A DNA stretch of 64,000 bases from Morinoia aosen (lineage: Eukaryota; Arthropoda; Malacostraca; Amphipoda; Talitridae), in contig CM059556.1 of the NCBI GenBank assembly GCA_030386875.1, positions 37,488,964 through 37,552,963 on the forward strand. The letters are read 5' to 3'. Below, in pieces: positions 10,783-21,766 of this stretch (its first letter is position 1; every line of letters starts with the position of its first letter). Below the pieces are notes generated by a model. The model was not told where the DNA came from. It saw only the letters and a list, made by a program, of their open reading frames with translations, and did not search any database. Position numbers and translations under genes: made by a program.

Positions 10783-11683
10783 TGTAGCATTAGCTACAAA
10801 GTGTAAAATTATAAAATTTCTCATTCGCACTTAAATAGCATAATTATTGGCATTAAAAATCTTACTCTTAATAATTATTAATAATTTTCTACTTATAATT
10901 AGTAATCCTTGAAGTTTTCGTGCAAATGCATAAGATATAAAATAGCGCTCGACAATTTCGAGAGTGAAGCCTCTGTGATTGGCTACACCGCGCGGGGGAC
11001 GCGTCGTTTCTGAGCGTCACTCTCTCGTTCGTCTTTGGCTTGTGCATTACAGCGTTCTTATCCTCGACGGCACCAAACGCCACAACACACATTTCCTGGG
11101 TCTGAGCTTTACTCAAGTTGTACATGCACTTGGTATTTTATATATAACTCAACCATCGAGTTACTCCACCTGATTGCCTATTCTTGACGTGAGACGGTCT
11201 GACCTTTGGTCATATATCACTTTGCAAATCACTTGGTTCGGAGCTAGTAGAACCTAGTATATTACTACTAATGGCAAACTAATCTGCCCGCTCAAACCAC
11301 GACAATTTGTTTTTTTACATCGTGGAATTATTCTAAAGTCTGAACCCATAAATAGTGACTCATCCACACGTCACGGGTGGATTTGATATTCTGGCAGTCG
11401 CTAAAATTTAACAGACTGCGAACCTCCACAAACACACTCACTTACACCTGGCCAACGTCATCGCTCACCGGACCTCGCCGGCACGGAGTTTCCCATCTAA
11501 GAGAAGATCGTCCGAAATCAAGCACGCCATCGGTCATCACGGCTTCCTTCAATAAACAAAATCCAAGCTGAGTTATCCCATGAAGTGTCTTATTATCCCT
11601 CTCTTACGATTTCGAAAAACACTGTTTGAGAAAAACGTTTAAGGTTGGAAGTAAATAACTAACCATGCCCACCAACCTTAACA
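10783..11683 (+). repeat. 3' LTR of gypsy copy 2
   Basis: 901 bp, same ends as the 5' LTR. TATA-like at 10936-10942; AATAAA polyadenylation signal at 11551-11556. Its last ~171 bp are included in the 765-bp tandem duplication that follows. Confidence 0.95.
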
Positions 11684-13032
11684 AATATGTGTGTAACTTT
11701 TAGGAAAAAATTCTTTTGTTACAGAAAGGCTAATGCATAAAAAAATTCCATAGGATGTGGAACTTTTCCCAATTTACATTTGTAGAAGAAATACATTTGA
11801 TTAAATGCATACCCATTTGAACAAGATTGACCTTTATTTGATCGCGATATCCCAGAGTTTTACCAGCAACTAAAGCATGGGAAGCTCATCTAGAGAATAT
11901 AGAAAGGGAATAAAGATTATTATAAGAAGGCTCTTCTTGTCCAGTTAATTAGGGAAATATTCAAATAAATTGTAAAAATAAAAGCGTAATGAGTAAAATG
12001 TAATTTTGCGTTTATGATTAATTTTCATAGAGAGTTAAGAGCTTGCACACAAACTTGAACTTGAAATTGAGGGCCGACAGAGTCGGGCCTTTGTAACGGC
12101 CTACAATTCCCTCCGCAATTTTCACACAAAGAGTTCAGCGTCTAGTACCAGACTCGTCCACCAAACTACTCAGGATCTACCAATGCGTTTATGATTAATT
12201 TTCATAGAGAGTTAAGAACTTGCACACAAACTTGAACTTGAAATTGAGGGCCGACAGAGTCGGGGCCTTTGTAACGGCGAAATCAAGCACGCCATCGGTC
12301 ATCACGGCTTCCTTCAATAAACAAAATCCAAGCTGAGTTATCCCATGAAGTGCCTTATTATCCCTCTCTTACGATTTCGAAAAACACTGTGTGAGAAAAA
12401 CGTTTAAGGTTGGAAGTAAATAACTAACCATGCCCACCAACCTTAACAAATATGTGTGTAACTTTTAGGAAAAATTCTTTTGTTACAGAAAGGCTAATGC
12501 ATAAAAAAATTCCATTGGATGTGGAACTTTTCCCAATTTATATTTGTAGAAGAAATACATTTGATTAAATGCATACCCATTTGAACAAGATTGACCTTTA
12601 TTTGATCGCGATATACCAGAGTTTTACCAGTAACTAAAGCATGGGAAGCTCGTCTAGAGAATATAGAAAGGGAATAAAGATTATTATAAGAAGGCTCTTC
12701 TTGTCCAGTTAATTAGGGAAATATTCAAATAAATTGTAAAAATAAATGCGTAATGAGTAAAATGTAATTTTGCGTTTATGATTAATTTTCATAGAGAGTT
12801 AAGAACTTGCACACAAACTTGAACTTGAAATTGAGGGCCGACAGAGTCGGGGCCTTTGTAACGGCCTACAATTCCCTCCGCAATTTTCACACAAAGAGTT
12901 CAGCGTCTAGTACCAGACTCGTCCACCAAACTACTCAGGATCTACCAATGCGTTTATGATTAATTTTCATAGAGAGTTAAGAACTTGCACACAAACTTGA
13001 ACATGAAATTGAGGGCCGACAGAGTCGGGGCC
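11513..13032 (+). repeat. Nested tandem duplication: 765-bp doublet containing a 177-bp doublet
   Basis: The sequence from 11513 recurs at 12278 with an offset of 765 bp, covering the last ~171 bp of the gypsy 3' LTR, ~320 bp of AT-rich flank and two partial or full 177-bp units. The 177-bp units start near 12007, 12184, 12772 and 12949, and each contains the short hairpin CCGAC-AGA-GTCGG. The last unit is split by the BEL insertion at 13032/13033 and resumes at 21397. Units differ by only a few bases, so the duplication is recent. No coding potential was recognised. Confidence 0.9.
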
Positions 13033-15426
13033 TGTCACGTCGTACCAGACGTGAGGAAATTTGAAGAATTTTGATAAATTTATTGCGGCAACATTCTGCG
13101 GATCCGCGCTTCGTCCGCAAGAATGACGCCAACGTTTTATTTGTTTGAAGTGCGTGGGAGGAACAGGTTCCCGGATAATTTTAAGTTCTGCGTTGTTTAG
13201 GAAGTGGACTTGAGTGAGAAACTCATTCGATTTACGTGTTACCTCGCTAGCTATATTTTCGGGTGTTTTTTAACATATTTGTGTTTAGATAGCGGTGAAC
13301 AGCCGGCTTCTAGAGCATTCGAGGATGCTTCCGGTCGCTGGTGAACCACCCACATTAAGCTAGACTAGCCGTCGTAACGTGTCATAGCAAGTGCGCTGCA
13401 GTGTAATGTTTGGAAATGTCAGGTTCCATTTTGGCAGTACTTTAGAAGAAAAGCGTGTGATTTAACTGATGAACTTTCCTATCTCTATTTCACTGCTCCA
13501 CGTAATTTTGTATTAATGTCCAAATGTTTTTTTTGCTCAGCACCATTTGCATAATAGCCAGGCCATGTAAGCTATGTTGTCATATATAATATTGTAAACA
13601 GTGTCAAGGGCAGTAAATGCAACATGGAGAGACTGACATTTCAATGCTTTTTAGTTTGACACAAGATTGCTTGAAGTTTATCACATTTCATAGATTAACA
13701 TAAGATAGCAAAATCATATATTTATTTGATAATGCAAACCAACCACTGCTTCACTATTAAGAGATTTGTGTGCTGAAAATAAAAACTATGGTGATTCTTC
13801 CATGGATTAGACATCAGTTGTTGATATAAAAAATCCACGGCACGTCTTGCTGGACCTGCACCAACTTGGGAACATGATTTTTCTTGTCTTTGTGTTTTTC
13901 TTGTCTTTGTATTATTTCTTGTCTTTGTATTATTTATAACATTCATTAATAGAAACATGTGAGGCAAAGTAAAATAAATTTAGTCGAGTGGCTTCTTACC
14001 TATGAGCTGTGCTGGGCAAGTTGCGCCAGTCAGCAAGGTGGAAGCCTAAAGTCACGGCATTCAGTAGACTGAGAATAGGCGCAGGAATTCGAGACCACTA
14101 GCTTATACGATTTGTGTTCTCAAAGCGACGTTGATAAACGTGTACCTGCCTCTCTCATTTTTTGATAATAGAATTTATTGATAATGGCTGATCTGATAAC
14201 CTTAGTGACTTGCCCCTGCTTCAGAGACCTAATTTCTGCTGTCTCTTTTCCACAGATAGGGTAAAGAAAGCCAGAGTAGGCACTTAATTTGCAGACTAAA
14301 ATAAGATGTCACAGGTCTAAACTGAGGGACCTTTCCTCATCGTCTGTAAGTATTTTAGAGTATCCTCTTTTAACTTGTGATGTTACCTAAGTCGTCATCT
14401 CTTTATATTGTGAAGCAGTGTGAAAACTAAAACTTGTTGTGCGATCGTCCACCTTTGTTCAGACAGAGTGCTTATTGACTAATGACCGCTGTGTTAGGAT
14501 TGTTGGATACGGATGTACATTCATGTTTGTAACTTTGTGCTTCCTTAAAGGGACACTCTGAACATTGGCCGAAACAAGCGATTCATGTATTGTTGCCTGG
14601 CGTCAGGGATTACGAAGTTCATGCCATGTACATATAAACTATCAAAAGCGTTCTTACCTCACAGTGGAAATGCATCATCCATGAAATTGCGCTGTCTCTT
14701 ATAGCTGTCATTACACGTATTATCGAATGTAGATCGGGCAGGATTAGGAGTACATTGCCCTCAATCATTCCCTTCGACTAGTGACACGAGTTTACAATAT
14801 TCGTGTGTGTATATCATAAATGTGTTCTTTCTAAATGTGTTACTCGACTAGAGACTTATTTTTCTTCCCCGTCGATGCAACGGAAACCTTTCTTGTTTGT
14901 GAACTTATTTCCCAGCCTACTGTTCCTGTGCACCCTGTGTGTAGATTCCGGGTTCTCCCAACTACACGCTAGATGGTGCCTTCCTCTTTCCTTTCTTGGG
15001 ACACCTTTGTCGCGGTCAGGGGAGGCTAAAACTTTCTTATATGATAATACTAGTAATGGTAATGCGAATTGTTGTTGTGCTACGTCGTTAGCAGGGCGGT
15101 GAATTCTCTTTTTATGTGCTACTATTCTATGGCCTCTTATGTCCCACTCAGCTATTTCTCGTGTACCCTTGAGGTGTGAGTTACTTTCTTGTTGTGCGGT
15201 GCTATATGCATCAGTTAATCATTCGACTATGATCTTGAATTAGGCTTCTCATGTCACGCAATTCGTGGTCCGACTCTGAATCATACCTTTCTGGGCAGAT
15301 TCACGGAACCAGGGGATAAGAAATAAAAAACCTGAAGAGACCTCGTTTCCCTTTGGGCATCCTACCGAGTTCCGTTCAATGGCGTGCCGAAGCGAAGATC
15401 AATTCCGCTAGCGCACGACATTACAG
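13033..15426 (+). repeat. 5' LTR of BEL-like element
   Basis: 2394 bp, TG...CA ends. It opens with a perfect 7-bp inverted repeat (TCACGTC at 13035-13041, GACGTGA at 13048-13054). Position 14865-15058 is a module shared with the dispersed repeats at 47.1-49.1 kb. A 99-codon frame (14803-15102) occurs in this module but has no protein-like support. Confidence 0.95.
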
Positions 15427-15538
15427 TGAATAGACGTCAGCGGAAGGTGCCCTCCCACGAAGAAGCCCTCCAAAGAGGAGGCCCACAGCAGATTCTCAGC
15501 CGCCCGCGGCGAATATATATATATCCGAGACCACAGAA

Positions 15539-18500
15539 ATGACCTCTCTCGGAAGAAAGAGCAAGCCTAGACTTCCACAGCTGGAAGAACAATTCCATAC
15601 GGAGCTAGCAGCCTTGAACAGTCTCCTGAATGGTGCAGTACCACGAGATCTCAAGACGCCCAGCGAGGTGGATCAAGTCCACGCTGGAATCCGAGCAAAG
15701 GCTAAGACCGTCAAGCGAATCGGAGACCAGCTGGTCCTAGCTCTAGAGGGCTCGGGAGCCACAGCAGAAGCGACAGCAGTCCGGGACTCGCTGACAATCG
15801 CCAGGGCCCGCAGGAAGAAGCTGATGGATTCAATGGATCGCAGAAGTGAGGAGCTCCTGGGGAGCTCGTCACGGAGTGTGACAAAGAAACCCTCCCAGCG
15901 CAAGAACTCGAGGTCGAAGAGGACCTCGTCCAAGAACCAGCAGCAAGGCGCTGCCTATCAGAACAAGCCCCCAAAACCATCATTGGCCGAGAGCAGGAGC
16001 GGACACCGTTCCAACCGTCGGGGCAGAGACCAGGCCAGCCCCTGCCATCGTCGTCAGAGTCACCAAGGCTCGAGCTATTACAGCCAGAGCCAAGACAGTG
16101 AGAGTGATCGTAGCCAGAGCCTTCTCAGCGCCAGCCCTCGTCACAAGGACGGCGAATACGAGCGCCGCGAGCCCCCTGGCCAAGGCAATAAGCAGATGCT
16201 TATCGACATCACTGAAGAGCCATCGGTACTGTTGGCACAAATCACCATCGAGAGGTCGAAACTGAGGAACGGGAACCGAGCGGAGAACGATCAGCCCTTC
16301 GGTGAAGAGAACACTGAGAGCAAAAACGCTCGGACAGGTGCCTGGGTCGACCAAGCTTTCCAACGCCACGTCGTGGAGCCCGCAAGGGGCGCGACGGCAG
16401 TCGCGAACGCTCTACCCGGTGACAACGCACTCGCACCCCTGATGAATCCCTCCGCACCAGCATTCCAGCCTAGCGCTTCCACCAGCTCGCCTGCCATAGT
16501 ATTCGAAGCAAGGCCACCAGTGATCGACGGAGCTATGAGGCTCTCGATGATCGAAGACCTAAAGAAAGGGCCTAGCCAACCTTATGCGGGAGAGGCCCAT
16601 CTGTTCCACAGATGGTTCGACGCCCTCAAGAGGAGGATGGAAAGACTCGCCGTGGAGCCCATCGACGCCATTGAGATCCTCACAAACCACACCTGCGGAG
16701 AGCCGAGGAGCCTGATCAACGATATACTGGCCGCAACGTACCTAGACACAGCGGCCCTGCTCACCCACATCGTCGAACAATTGAAGACTCGCTTCGGCTC
16801 TGACGACCGGGTAGCCGACACTCTGCTCGAACGCCTCGCGCAAGCCTCGGACATCAAGGGATCTAAAGGCGACCGCACGGTCGGCCTCAAGCTGCGGAAG
16901 TTCAGCGACGCCTGTCTAGCGATTCATCACACCATGCAGCACAATCACGGCCTCTCCTTCCTGAACACCGACGTAGGGCTATCCCCCATTGTAGAGAGAC
17001 TGCCCTTCTTCGTTTTAGATGCCTGGAGAAACGAAAGAAGCAGGCACAGAAGATTAACTGGATCGTTACCTGATTTCGCGAAGTTCTGCGATTTCATCAA
17101 AACGCTGTCAGATACCCAATGCGACAGTTTCGGGGCATCGAACCTCAACTGGATGAGTGCTCGACGCGAGACCGCGGCCCCCGCTCGCCCCAATCTAAGA
17201 GCCCCGCGAGTCCTCTACACGTCCTCGGAGAATCAAACCGGCAGCTGCGTCCTACACCAGAGTGCACAACATGCGACGAACTCGTGCCAAGCAGTAAGAA
17301 AGATGGAACCTCAGAAGAAGAAGGACTTCATACGTGAGCACAAGCTGTGCTACCGCTGTCTGGGGACTCATTGGGCAAAGCATTGCAAAGAGATCGTGAA
17401 GTGCGACGATTGCGGAGCCGAGAATCACACCACAACCGCTCACATCAACTGGCGAGCAGCGGGAAATTCGAGCGAAACCACTCGTCGGGAGAGACCCAGT
17501 CGAGAACCGAGCGACGACAGAGCTCAGAGCGAACTCGGGGAGAGATTGAGAGCCGTGGCCCTGGCCTCTCGCGTACCCGCAGCCGAGAAGGGTGCATGCA
17601 GCAAAGTTGTCCTGGCAGACGTTATCGACGAGAACACGGGTCGGTCGTGCCGCGCCTACGTAATCTTAGATGAGCAAAGTACCACGTCCTTCTGCTCTCC
17701 TAAGCTGTTGAACGCCCTCCGCGTGACAACCCCCAAGTCTCACTACGAGCTGGAAACGCTGACCGACCAATCCGCCACTCGATACGGCAGACGCGTGTCA
17801 GGGTTGAAAATAAAGGGAGTGTCCGAAGACCGAACCTTCGAGCTCCCACCGATGTTGGAATGCAACTCCATCCCCGATAGAAAGAAAGCAGTCGCGACCT
17901 ACGAACGCGTCGCAAGAACCCCGGAGATATCGCACTTCGCTCAGCATTTCTTGCCCTTGGACAAACACGCAGAAGTCGCGGTGCTCCTGGGGACGGACTG
18001 TGGAGACCTACTCTACAGTCACTCCGACAAACAACGCCGCAAGGCTCCGTTCGTCCACCACACTGCCTTAGGCTGGGCAGTGGTCGGCAATGTGAACGAC
18101 GACGTCAGCCCCGAAGGAGAGCACTCTTACACGGTCGCAAGAATCGTAGCCGAAGCCACTCTCAAAACCTGTGGCCCGGAGACGTGCCTTGAACCGCTCT
18201 CAGGAGAAGATGCTATCGCCCAGCAGCGCAGCGATGAAACCCCTCATCCGCGGCCCCCCGACGGTCGCGGAGACCCTGAAAAGATGAAAAACACAAGAGC
18301 AGAGGAAGACAATCAAGCGGAAGCCCCGCCAACGACGAGATTTACCAACCAGTCAGCAACAAACGATGAAATGGACGCTCAGTGCGATCCAGACAGCGCA
18401 TCACCAAGGTCCAAGGAGAAACGGAAATGGGAGCTTCCGCATTCTGGTGATCGGAAGAGAAAGTACGACGCGCACCATGCTGAGCGCACATCTGTTGACA

Positions 18501-19042
18501 AGAGAGCTCGACAGAACGGGCCAAGCAAAGGGGGAGGCGGCCACGCGACTCCCGACCCTCCAGGAAACGCCGAGCACCCACCTCCATCTTCCCTTTACCA
18601 GCCTCTCAGTACCGCCTACGTGACAAGCTACCGTCGGAATCCGAAGCATCGGGACAAGCATGACGCACTCGCCGACGCACGAGGAATGCCGGGCAGTGTC
18701 GAGAAAGACCAGGAGACAACACCCGGACCCCTCCAGAGGTCCACCACCCGCCAGCGACGGAAAGTTCGACGTTGGTCGGGGAAGCAGAGAGGACTCCTCT
18801 ATGAGTCACGCCCGCGCAGCAGGTGGAAGGCCACCCACACGTCGCTGAAGGTAACACCGACGCGTCCCGCGGGGCGAGACGACTGCGATGAGCACGCAGT
18901 GGGTGGCGCCCCGCCACTGAACCAGCCCTTAACCAGCGCTCCCCCCCCCCCCCCGAAGGCAGTTATTGGTGGCCAGAGCCACCAAGGGGGGGGGGGGGAG
19001 TGTCACGTCGTACCAGACGTGAGGAAATTTGAAGAATTTTGA
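15539..19042 (+). CDS. gag: BEL/Pao-like Gag-protease polyprotein, intact, with long disordered C-terminus
   Basis: A 1167-codon frame starting 112 bp after the 5' LTR. Residues 1-330 are charged, Ser/Arg/Gln-rich and probably disordered. About 340-500 (LFHRWFDALKRRM...) resembles the DUF1759-type gag core of BEL/Pao. About 570-640 is cysteine/histidine-rich with a knuckle CYRCLGTHWAKHC (~604-616) and a following CDDC...H set. About 670-850 resembles the DUF1758 retropepsin-like region; the usual D-S/T-G site reads LDEQS (~710), a variant known in some BEL-like proteins, so activity is uncertain. From ~850 to the end is low-complexity Pro/Arg/Lys/Glu-rich sequence instead of reverse transcriptase. 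The last 14 codons lie in the 3' LTR. The frame is much GC-richer than its LTRs. Confidence 0.85.
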   Translation: MTSLGRKSKPRLPQLEEQFHTELAALNSLLNGAVPRDLKTPSEVDQVHAGIRAKAKTVKRIGDQLVLALEGSGATAEATAVRDSLTIARARRKKLMDSMDRRSEELLGSSSRSVTKKPSQRKNSRSKRTSSKNQQQGAAYQNKPPKPSLAESRSGHRSNRRGRDQASPCHRRQSHQGSSYYSQSQDSESDRSQSLLSASPRHKDGEYERREPPGQGNKQMLIDITEEPSVLLAQITIERSKLRNGNRAENDQPFGEENTESKNARTGAWVDQAFQRHVVEPARGATAVANALPGDNALAPLMNPSAPAFQPSASTSSPAIVFEARPPVIDGAMRLSMIEDLKKGPSQPYAGEAHLFHRWFDALKRRMERLAVEPIDAIEILTNHTCGEPRSLINDILAATYLDTAALLTHIVEQLKTRFGSDDRVADTLLERLAQASDIKGSKGDRTVGLKLRKFSDACLAIHHTMQHNHGLSFLNTDVGLSPIVERLPFFVLDAWRNERSRHRRLTGSLPDFAKFCDFIKTLSDTQCDSFGASNLNWMSARRETAAPARPNLRAPRVLYTSSENQTGSCVLHQSAQHATNSCQAVRKMEPQKKKDFIREHKLCYRCLGTHWAKHCKEIVKCDDCGAENHTTTAHINWRAAGNSSETTRRERPSREPSDDRAQSELGERLRAVALASRVPAAEKGACSKVVLADVIDENTGRSCRAYVILDEQSTTSFCSPKLLNALRVTTPKSHYELETLTDQSATRYGRRVSGLKIKGVSEDRTFELPPMLECNSIPDRKKAVATYERVARTPEISHFAQHFLPLDKHAEVAVLLGTDCGDLLYSHSDKQRRKAPFVHHTALGWAVVGNVNDDVSPEGEHSYTVARIVAEATLKTCGPETCLEPLSGEDAIAQQRSDETPHPRPPDGRGDPEKMKNTRAEEDNQAEAPPTTRFTNQSATNDEMDAQCDPDSASPRSKEKRKWELPHSGDRKRKYDAHHAERTSVDKRARQNGPSKGGGGHATPDPPGNAEHPPPSSLYQPLSTAYVTSYRRNPKHRDKHDALADARGMPGSVEKDQETTPGPLQRSTTRQRRKVRRWSGKQRGLLYESRPRSRWKATHTSLKVTPTRPAGRDDCDEHAVGGAPPLNQPLTSAPPPPPKAVIGGQSHQGGGGECHVVPDVRKFEEF
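18941..19000 (+). promoter_or_regulatory. C14/G13 hairpin with nested stem, serving as polypurine tract
   Basis: C14 (18941-18954) is followed by a perfect 8-bp inverted repeat TTGGTGGC-CAGA-GCCACCAA (18966-18985) and then G13 plus AG (18986-19000), which abuts the 3' LTR. The C and G runs can pair outside the inner stem, with an 11-base bulge on the 5' side. The G13AG tract is in the position and composition expected of the plus-strand primer. It also lies inside the open reading frame. Confidence 0.8.
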
Positions 19043-21396
19043 TAAATTTATTGCGGCAACATTCTGCGGATCCGCGCTTCGTCCGCAAGAATGACGCCAA
19101 CGTTTTATTTGTTTGAAGTGCGTGGGAGGAACAGGTTCCCGGATAATTTTAAGTTCTGCGTTGTTTAGGAAGTGGACTTGAGTGAGAAACTCATTCGATT
19201 TACGTGTTACCTCGCTAGCTATATTTTCGGGTGTTTTTTAACATATTTGTGTTTAGATAGCGGTGAACAGCCGGCTTCTAGAGCATTCGAGGATGCTTCC
19301 GGTCGCTGGTGAACCACCCACATTAAGCTAGACTAGCCGTCGTAACGTGTCATAGCAAGTGCGCTGCAGTGTAATGTTTGGAAATGTCAGGTTCCATTTT
19401 GGCAGTACTTTAGAAGAAAAGCGTGTGATTTAACTGATGAACTTTCCTATCTCTATTTCACTGCTCCAAGTAATTTTGTATTAATGTCCAAATGTTTTTT
19501 TTTTGCTCAGCACCATTTGCATAATAGCCAGGCCATGTAAGCTATGTTGTCATATATAATATTGTAAACAGTGTCAAGGGCAGTAAATGCAACATGGAGA
19601 GACTGACATTTCAATGCTTTTTAGTTTGACACAAGATTGCTTGAAGTTTATCACATTTCATAGATTAACATAAGATAGCAAAATCATATATTTATTTGAT
19701 AATGCAAACCAACCACTGCTTCACTATTGAGAGATTTGTGTGCTGAAAATAAAAACTATGGTGATTCTTCCATGGATTAGACATCAGTTGTTGATATAAA
19801 AAAATCCACGGCACGTCGTGCTGGACCTGCACCAACTTGGGAACATGATTTTTCTTGTCTTTGTGTTTTTCTTGTCTTTGTATTATTTCTTGTCTTTGTA
19901 TTATTTATAACATTCATTAATAGAAAGATGTGAGGCACAGTAAAATAAATTTAGTCGAGTGGCTTCTTACCTATGAGCTGTGCTGGGCAAGTTGCGCCAG
20001 TCAGCAAGGTGGAAGCCTAAAGTCACGGCATTCAGTAGACTGAGAATAGGCGCAGGAATTCGAGACCACTAGCTCATACGATTTGTGTTCTCAAACCGAC
20101 GTTGATAAACGTGTACTTGCCTCTCTCATTTTTTGATAATAGAATTTATTGATAATGGCTGATCTGATAACCTTAGTGACTTGCCCCTGCTTCAGAGACC
20201 TAATTTCTGCTGTCTCTTTTCCACAGATAGGGTAAAGAAAGCCAGAGTAGGCACTTAATTTGCAGACTAAAATAAGATGTCACAGGTCTAAACTGAGGGA
20301 CCTTTCCTCATCGTCTGTAAGTATTTTAGAGTATCCTCTTTTAACTTGTGATGTTACCTAAGTCGTCATCTCTTTATATTGTGAAGCAGTGTGAAAACTA
20401 AAACTTGTTGTGCGATCAGCCACCTTTGTTCAGACAGAGTGCTTATTGACTAATGACCGCTGTGTTAGGATTGTTGGATACGGATGTACACTCATGTTTG
20501 TAACTTTGTGCTTCCTTAAAGGGACACTCTGAACATTGGCCGAAACAAGCGATTCATGTATTGTTGCCTGGCGTCAGGGATTACGAAGTTCATGCCATGT
20601 ACATATAAACTATCAAAAGTGTTCTTACCTCACAGTGGAAATGCATCATCCATGAAATTGCGCTGTCTCTTATAGCTGTCATTACACGTATTATCGAATG
20701 TAGATCGGGCAGGATTAGGAGTACATTGCCCTCAATCATTCCCTTCGACTAGTGACACGAGTTTACAATATTCGTGTGTGTATATCATAAATGTGTTCTT
20801 TCTAAATGTGTTACTCGACTAGAGACTTATTTTTCTTCCCCGTCGATGCAACGGAAACCTTTCTTGTTTGTGAACTTATTTCCCAGCCTACTGTTCCTGT
20901 GCACCCTGTGCGTAGATTCCGGGTTCTCCCAACTACACGCTAGATGGTGCCTTCCTCTTTCCTCTCTTGGGACACCTTTGTCGCGGTCAGGGGAGGCTAA
21001 AACTTTCTTATATGATAATACTAGTAATGGTAATGCGAATTGTTGTTGTGCTACGTCGTTAGCAGGGCGGTGAATTCTCTTTTTATGTGCTACTATTCTA
21101 TGGCCTCTTATGTCCCACTCAGCTATTTCTCGTGTACCCTTGAGGTGTGAGTTACTTTCTTGTTGTGCGGTGCTATATGCATCAGTTAATCATTCGACTA
21201 TGATCTTGAATTAGGCTTCTCATGTCACGCAATTCGTGGTCCGACTCTGAATCATACCTTTCTGGGCAGATTCACGGAACCAGGGGATAAGAAATAAAAA
21301 ACCTGAAGAGACCTCGTTTCCCTTTGGGCATCCTACCGAGTTCCGTTCAATGGCGTGCCGAAGCGAAGATCAATTCCGCTAGCGCACGACATTACA
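19001..21396 (+). repeat. 3' LTR of BEL-like element
   Basis: 2396 bp, nearly identical to the 5' LTR (about 14 substitutions and two 1-base homopolymer changes by eye). It carries the same module at 20836-21029. It ends ATTACA and is followed by the GGGCC target duplication. Confidence 0.95.
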
Positions 21397-21495
21397 GGGC
21401 CTTTGTAACGGCCTACAATTCCCTCCACAATTTTCACACAAAGAGTTCAGCGTCTAGTACCAGACTCGTCCACCAAACTACTCAGGATCTACCAA
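21397..21495 (+). repeat. Remainder of the 177-bp repeat interrupted by the BEL element
   Basis: Starts with the target duplication GGGCC and continues the 177-bp unit to its normal end at ...TCTACCAA, followed by unrelated sequence. This confirms that the BEL element landed inside the array. Confidence 0.9.
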
Positions 21496-21533
21496 TCCTT
21501 GTCACAAGCTGCCATTGGACGGCATTACTGTGA

Positions 21534-21766
21534 TAATAATAATAATAATGATAAAGGCATCTACGGATGCTTTATTTCCAATCAAGCATGACACATATCA
21601 CCTTGTATATTGGATTTTCAAATGCTTTATATCTAACACCAGGAAGCCATGACGCTTTCCCCCGGTCAAGACCGGTACCCATTTGAGACACCTGGGTAGA
21701 GTGGGGTATTGTGTTTGGAATTTTTCTCCTATACCCAACAGAGAAAATCGCCACTAGTGCCGGGAC
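21534..21766 (-). mobile_element. SINE, 5'-truncated (family of 47531-47803)
   Basis: Closely matches the SINE at 47.5-47.8 kb over ~230 bp, ending on the plus-strand left with an ATA/ATG-rich microsatellite (the 3' end on the minus strand). Similarity stops at GCCGGGAC, just inside the tRNA-like head, so the 5' part is missing. Confidence 0.8.

Larger units (their letters stand above)
5074..11683 (+). mobile_element. Ty3/gypsy (CsRn1-like) LTR retrotransposon, copy 2, full length
   Basis: A 6610-bp element bounded by two 901-bp LTRs that start TG and end CA, with identical 4-bp flanks AATA at 5070-5073 and 11684-11687. Internal order is primer-binding site, leader (5986-6444), gag, pol (protease, reverse transcriptase, RNase H, integrase), polypurine tract. 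There is no envelope ORF. The two LTRs differ at about two dozen positions by eye (near 2.5%), implying an old insertion. Three in-frame stop codons (one in gag, two in pol) make it non-coding today, although I saw no frameshifts. Confidence 0.95.
13033..21396 (+). mobile_element. BEL/Pao-like LTR retrotransposon lacking reverse transcriptase (gag-protease only, non-autonomous)
   Basis: An 8364-bp element with LTRs of 2394 and 2396 bp, flanked by the 5-bp duplication GGGCC (13028-13032 and 21397-21401), the size usual for BEL/Pao. The internal part is only 3574 bp and holds one long intact frame with BEL-type gag, zinc knuckle and protease-like regions. No reverse transcriptase, RNase H or integrase is present anywhere inside. 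About 16 differences between the LTRs (under 1%) were counted by eye, so the insertion is young and must have been mobilised in trans. No TGG-initiated primer site is evident after the 5' LTR. Confidence 0.85.

Noticed and set aside
14803..15102. 99-codon frame present in both BEL LTRs
   Set aside because: It lies within a non-coding repeat module; the related units at 47-49 kb do not preserve the frame, and no domain is visible.
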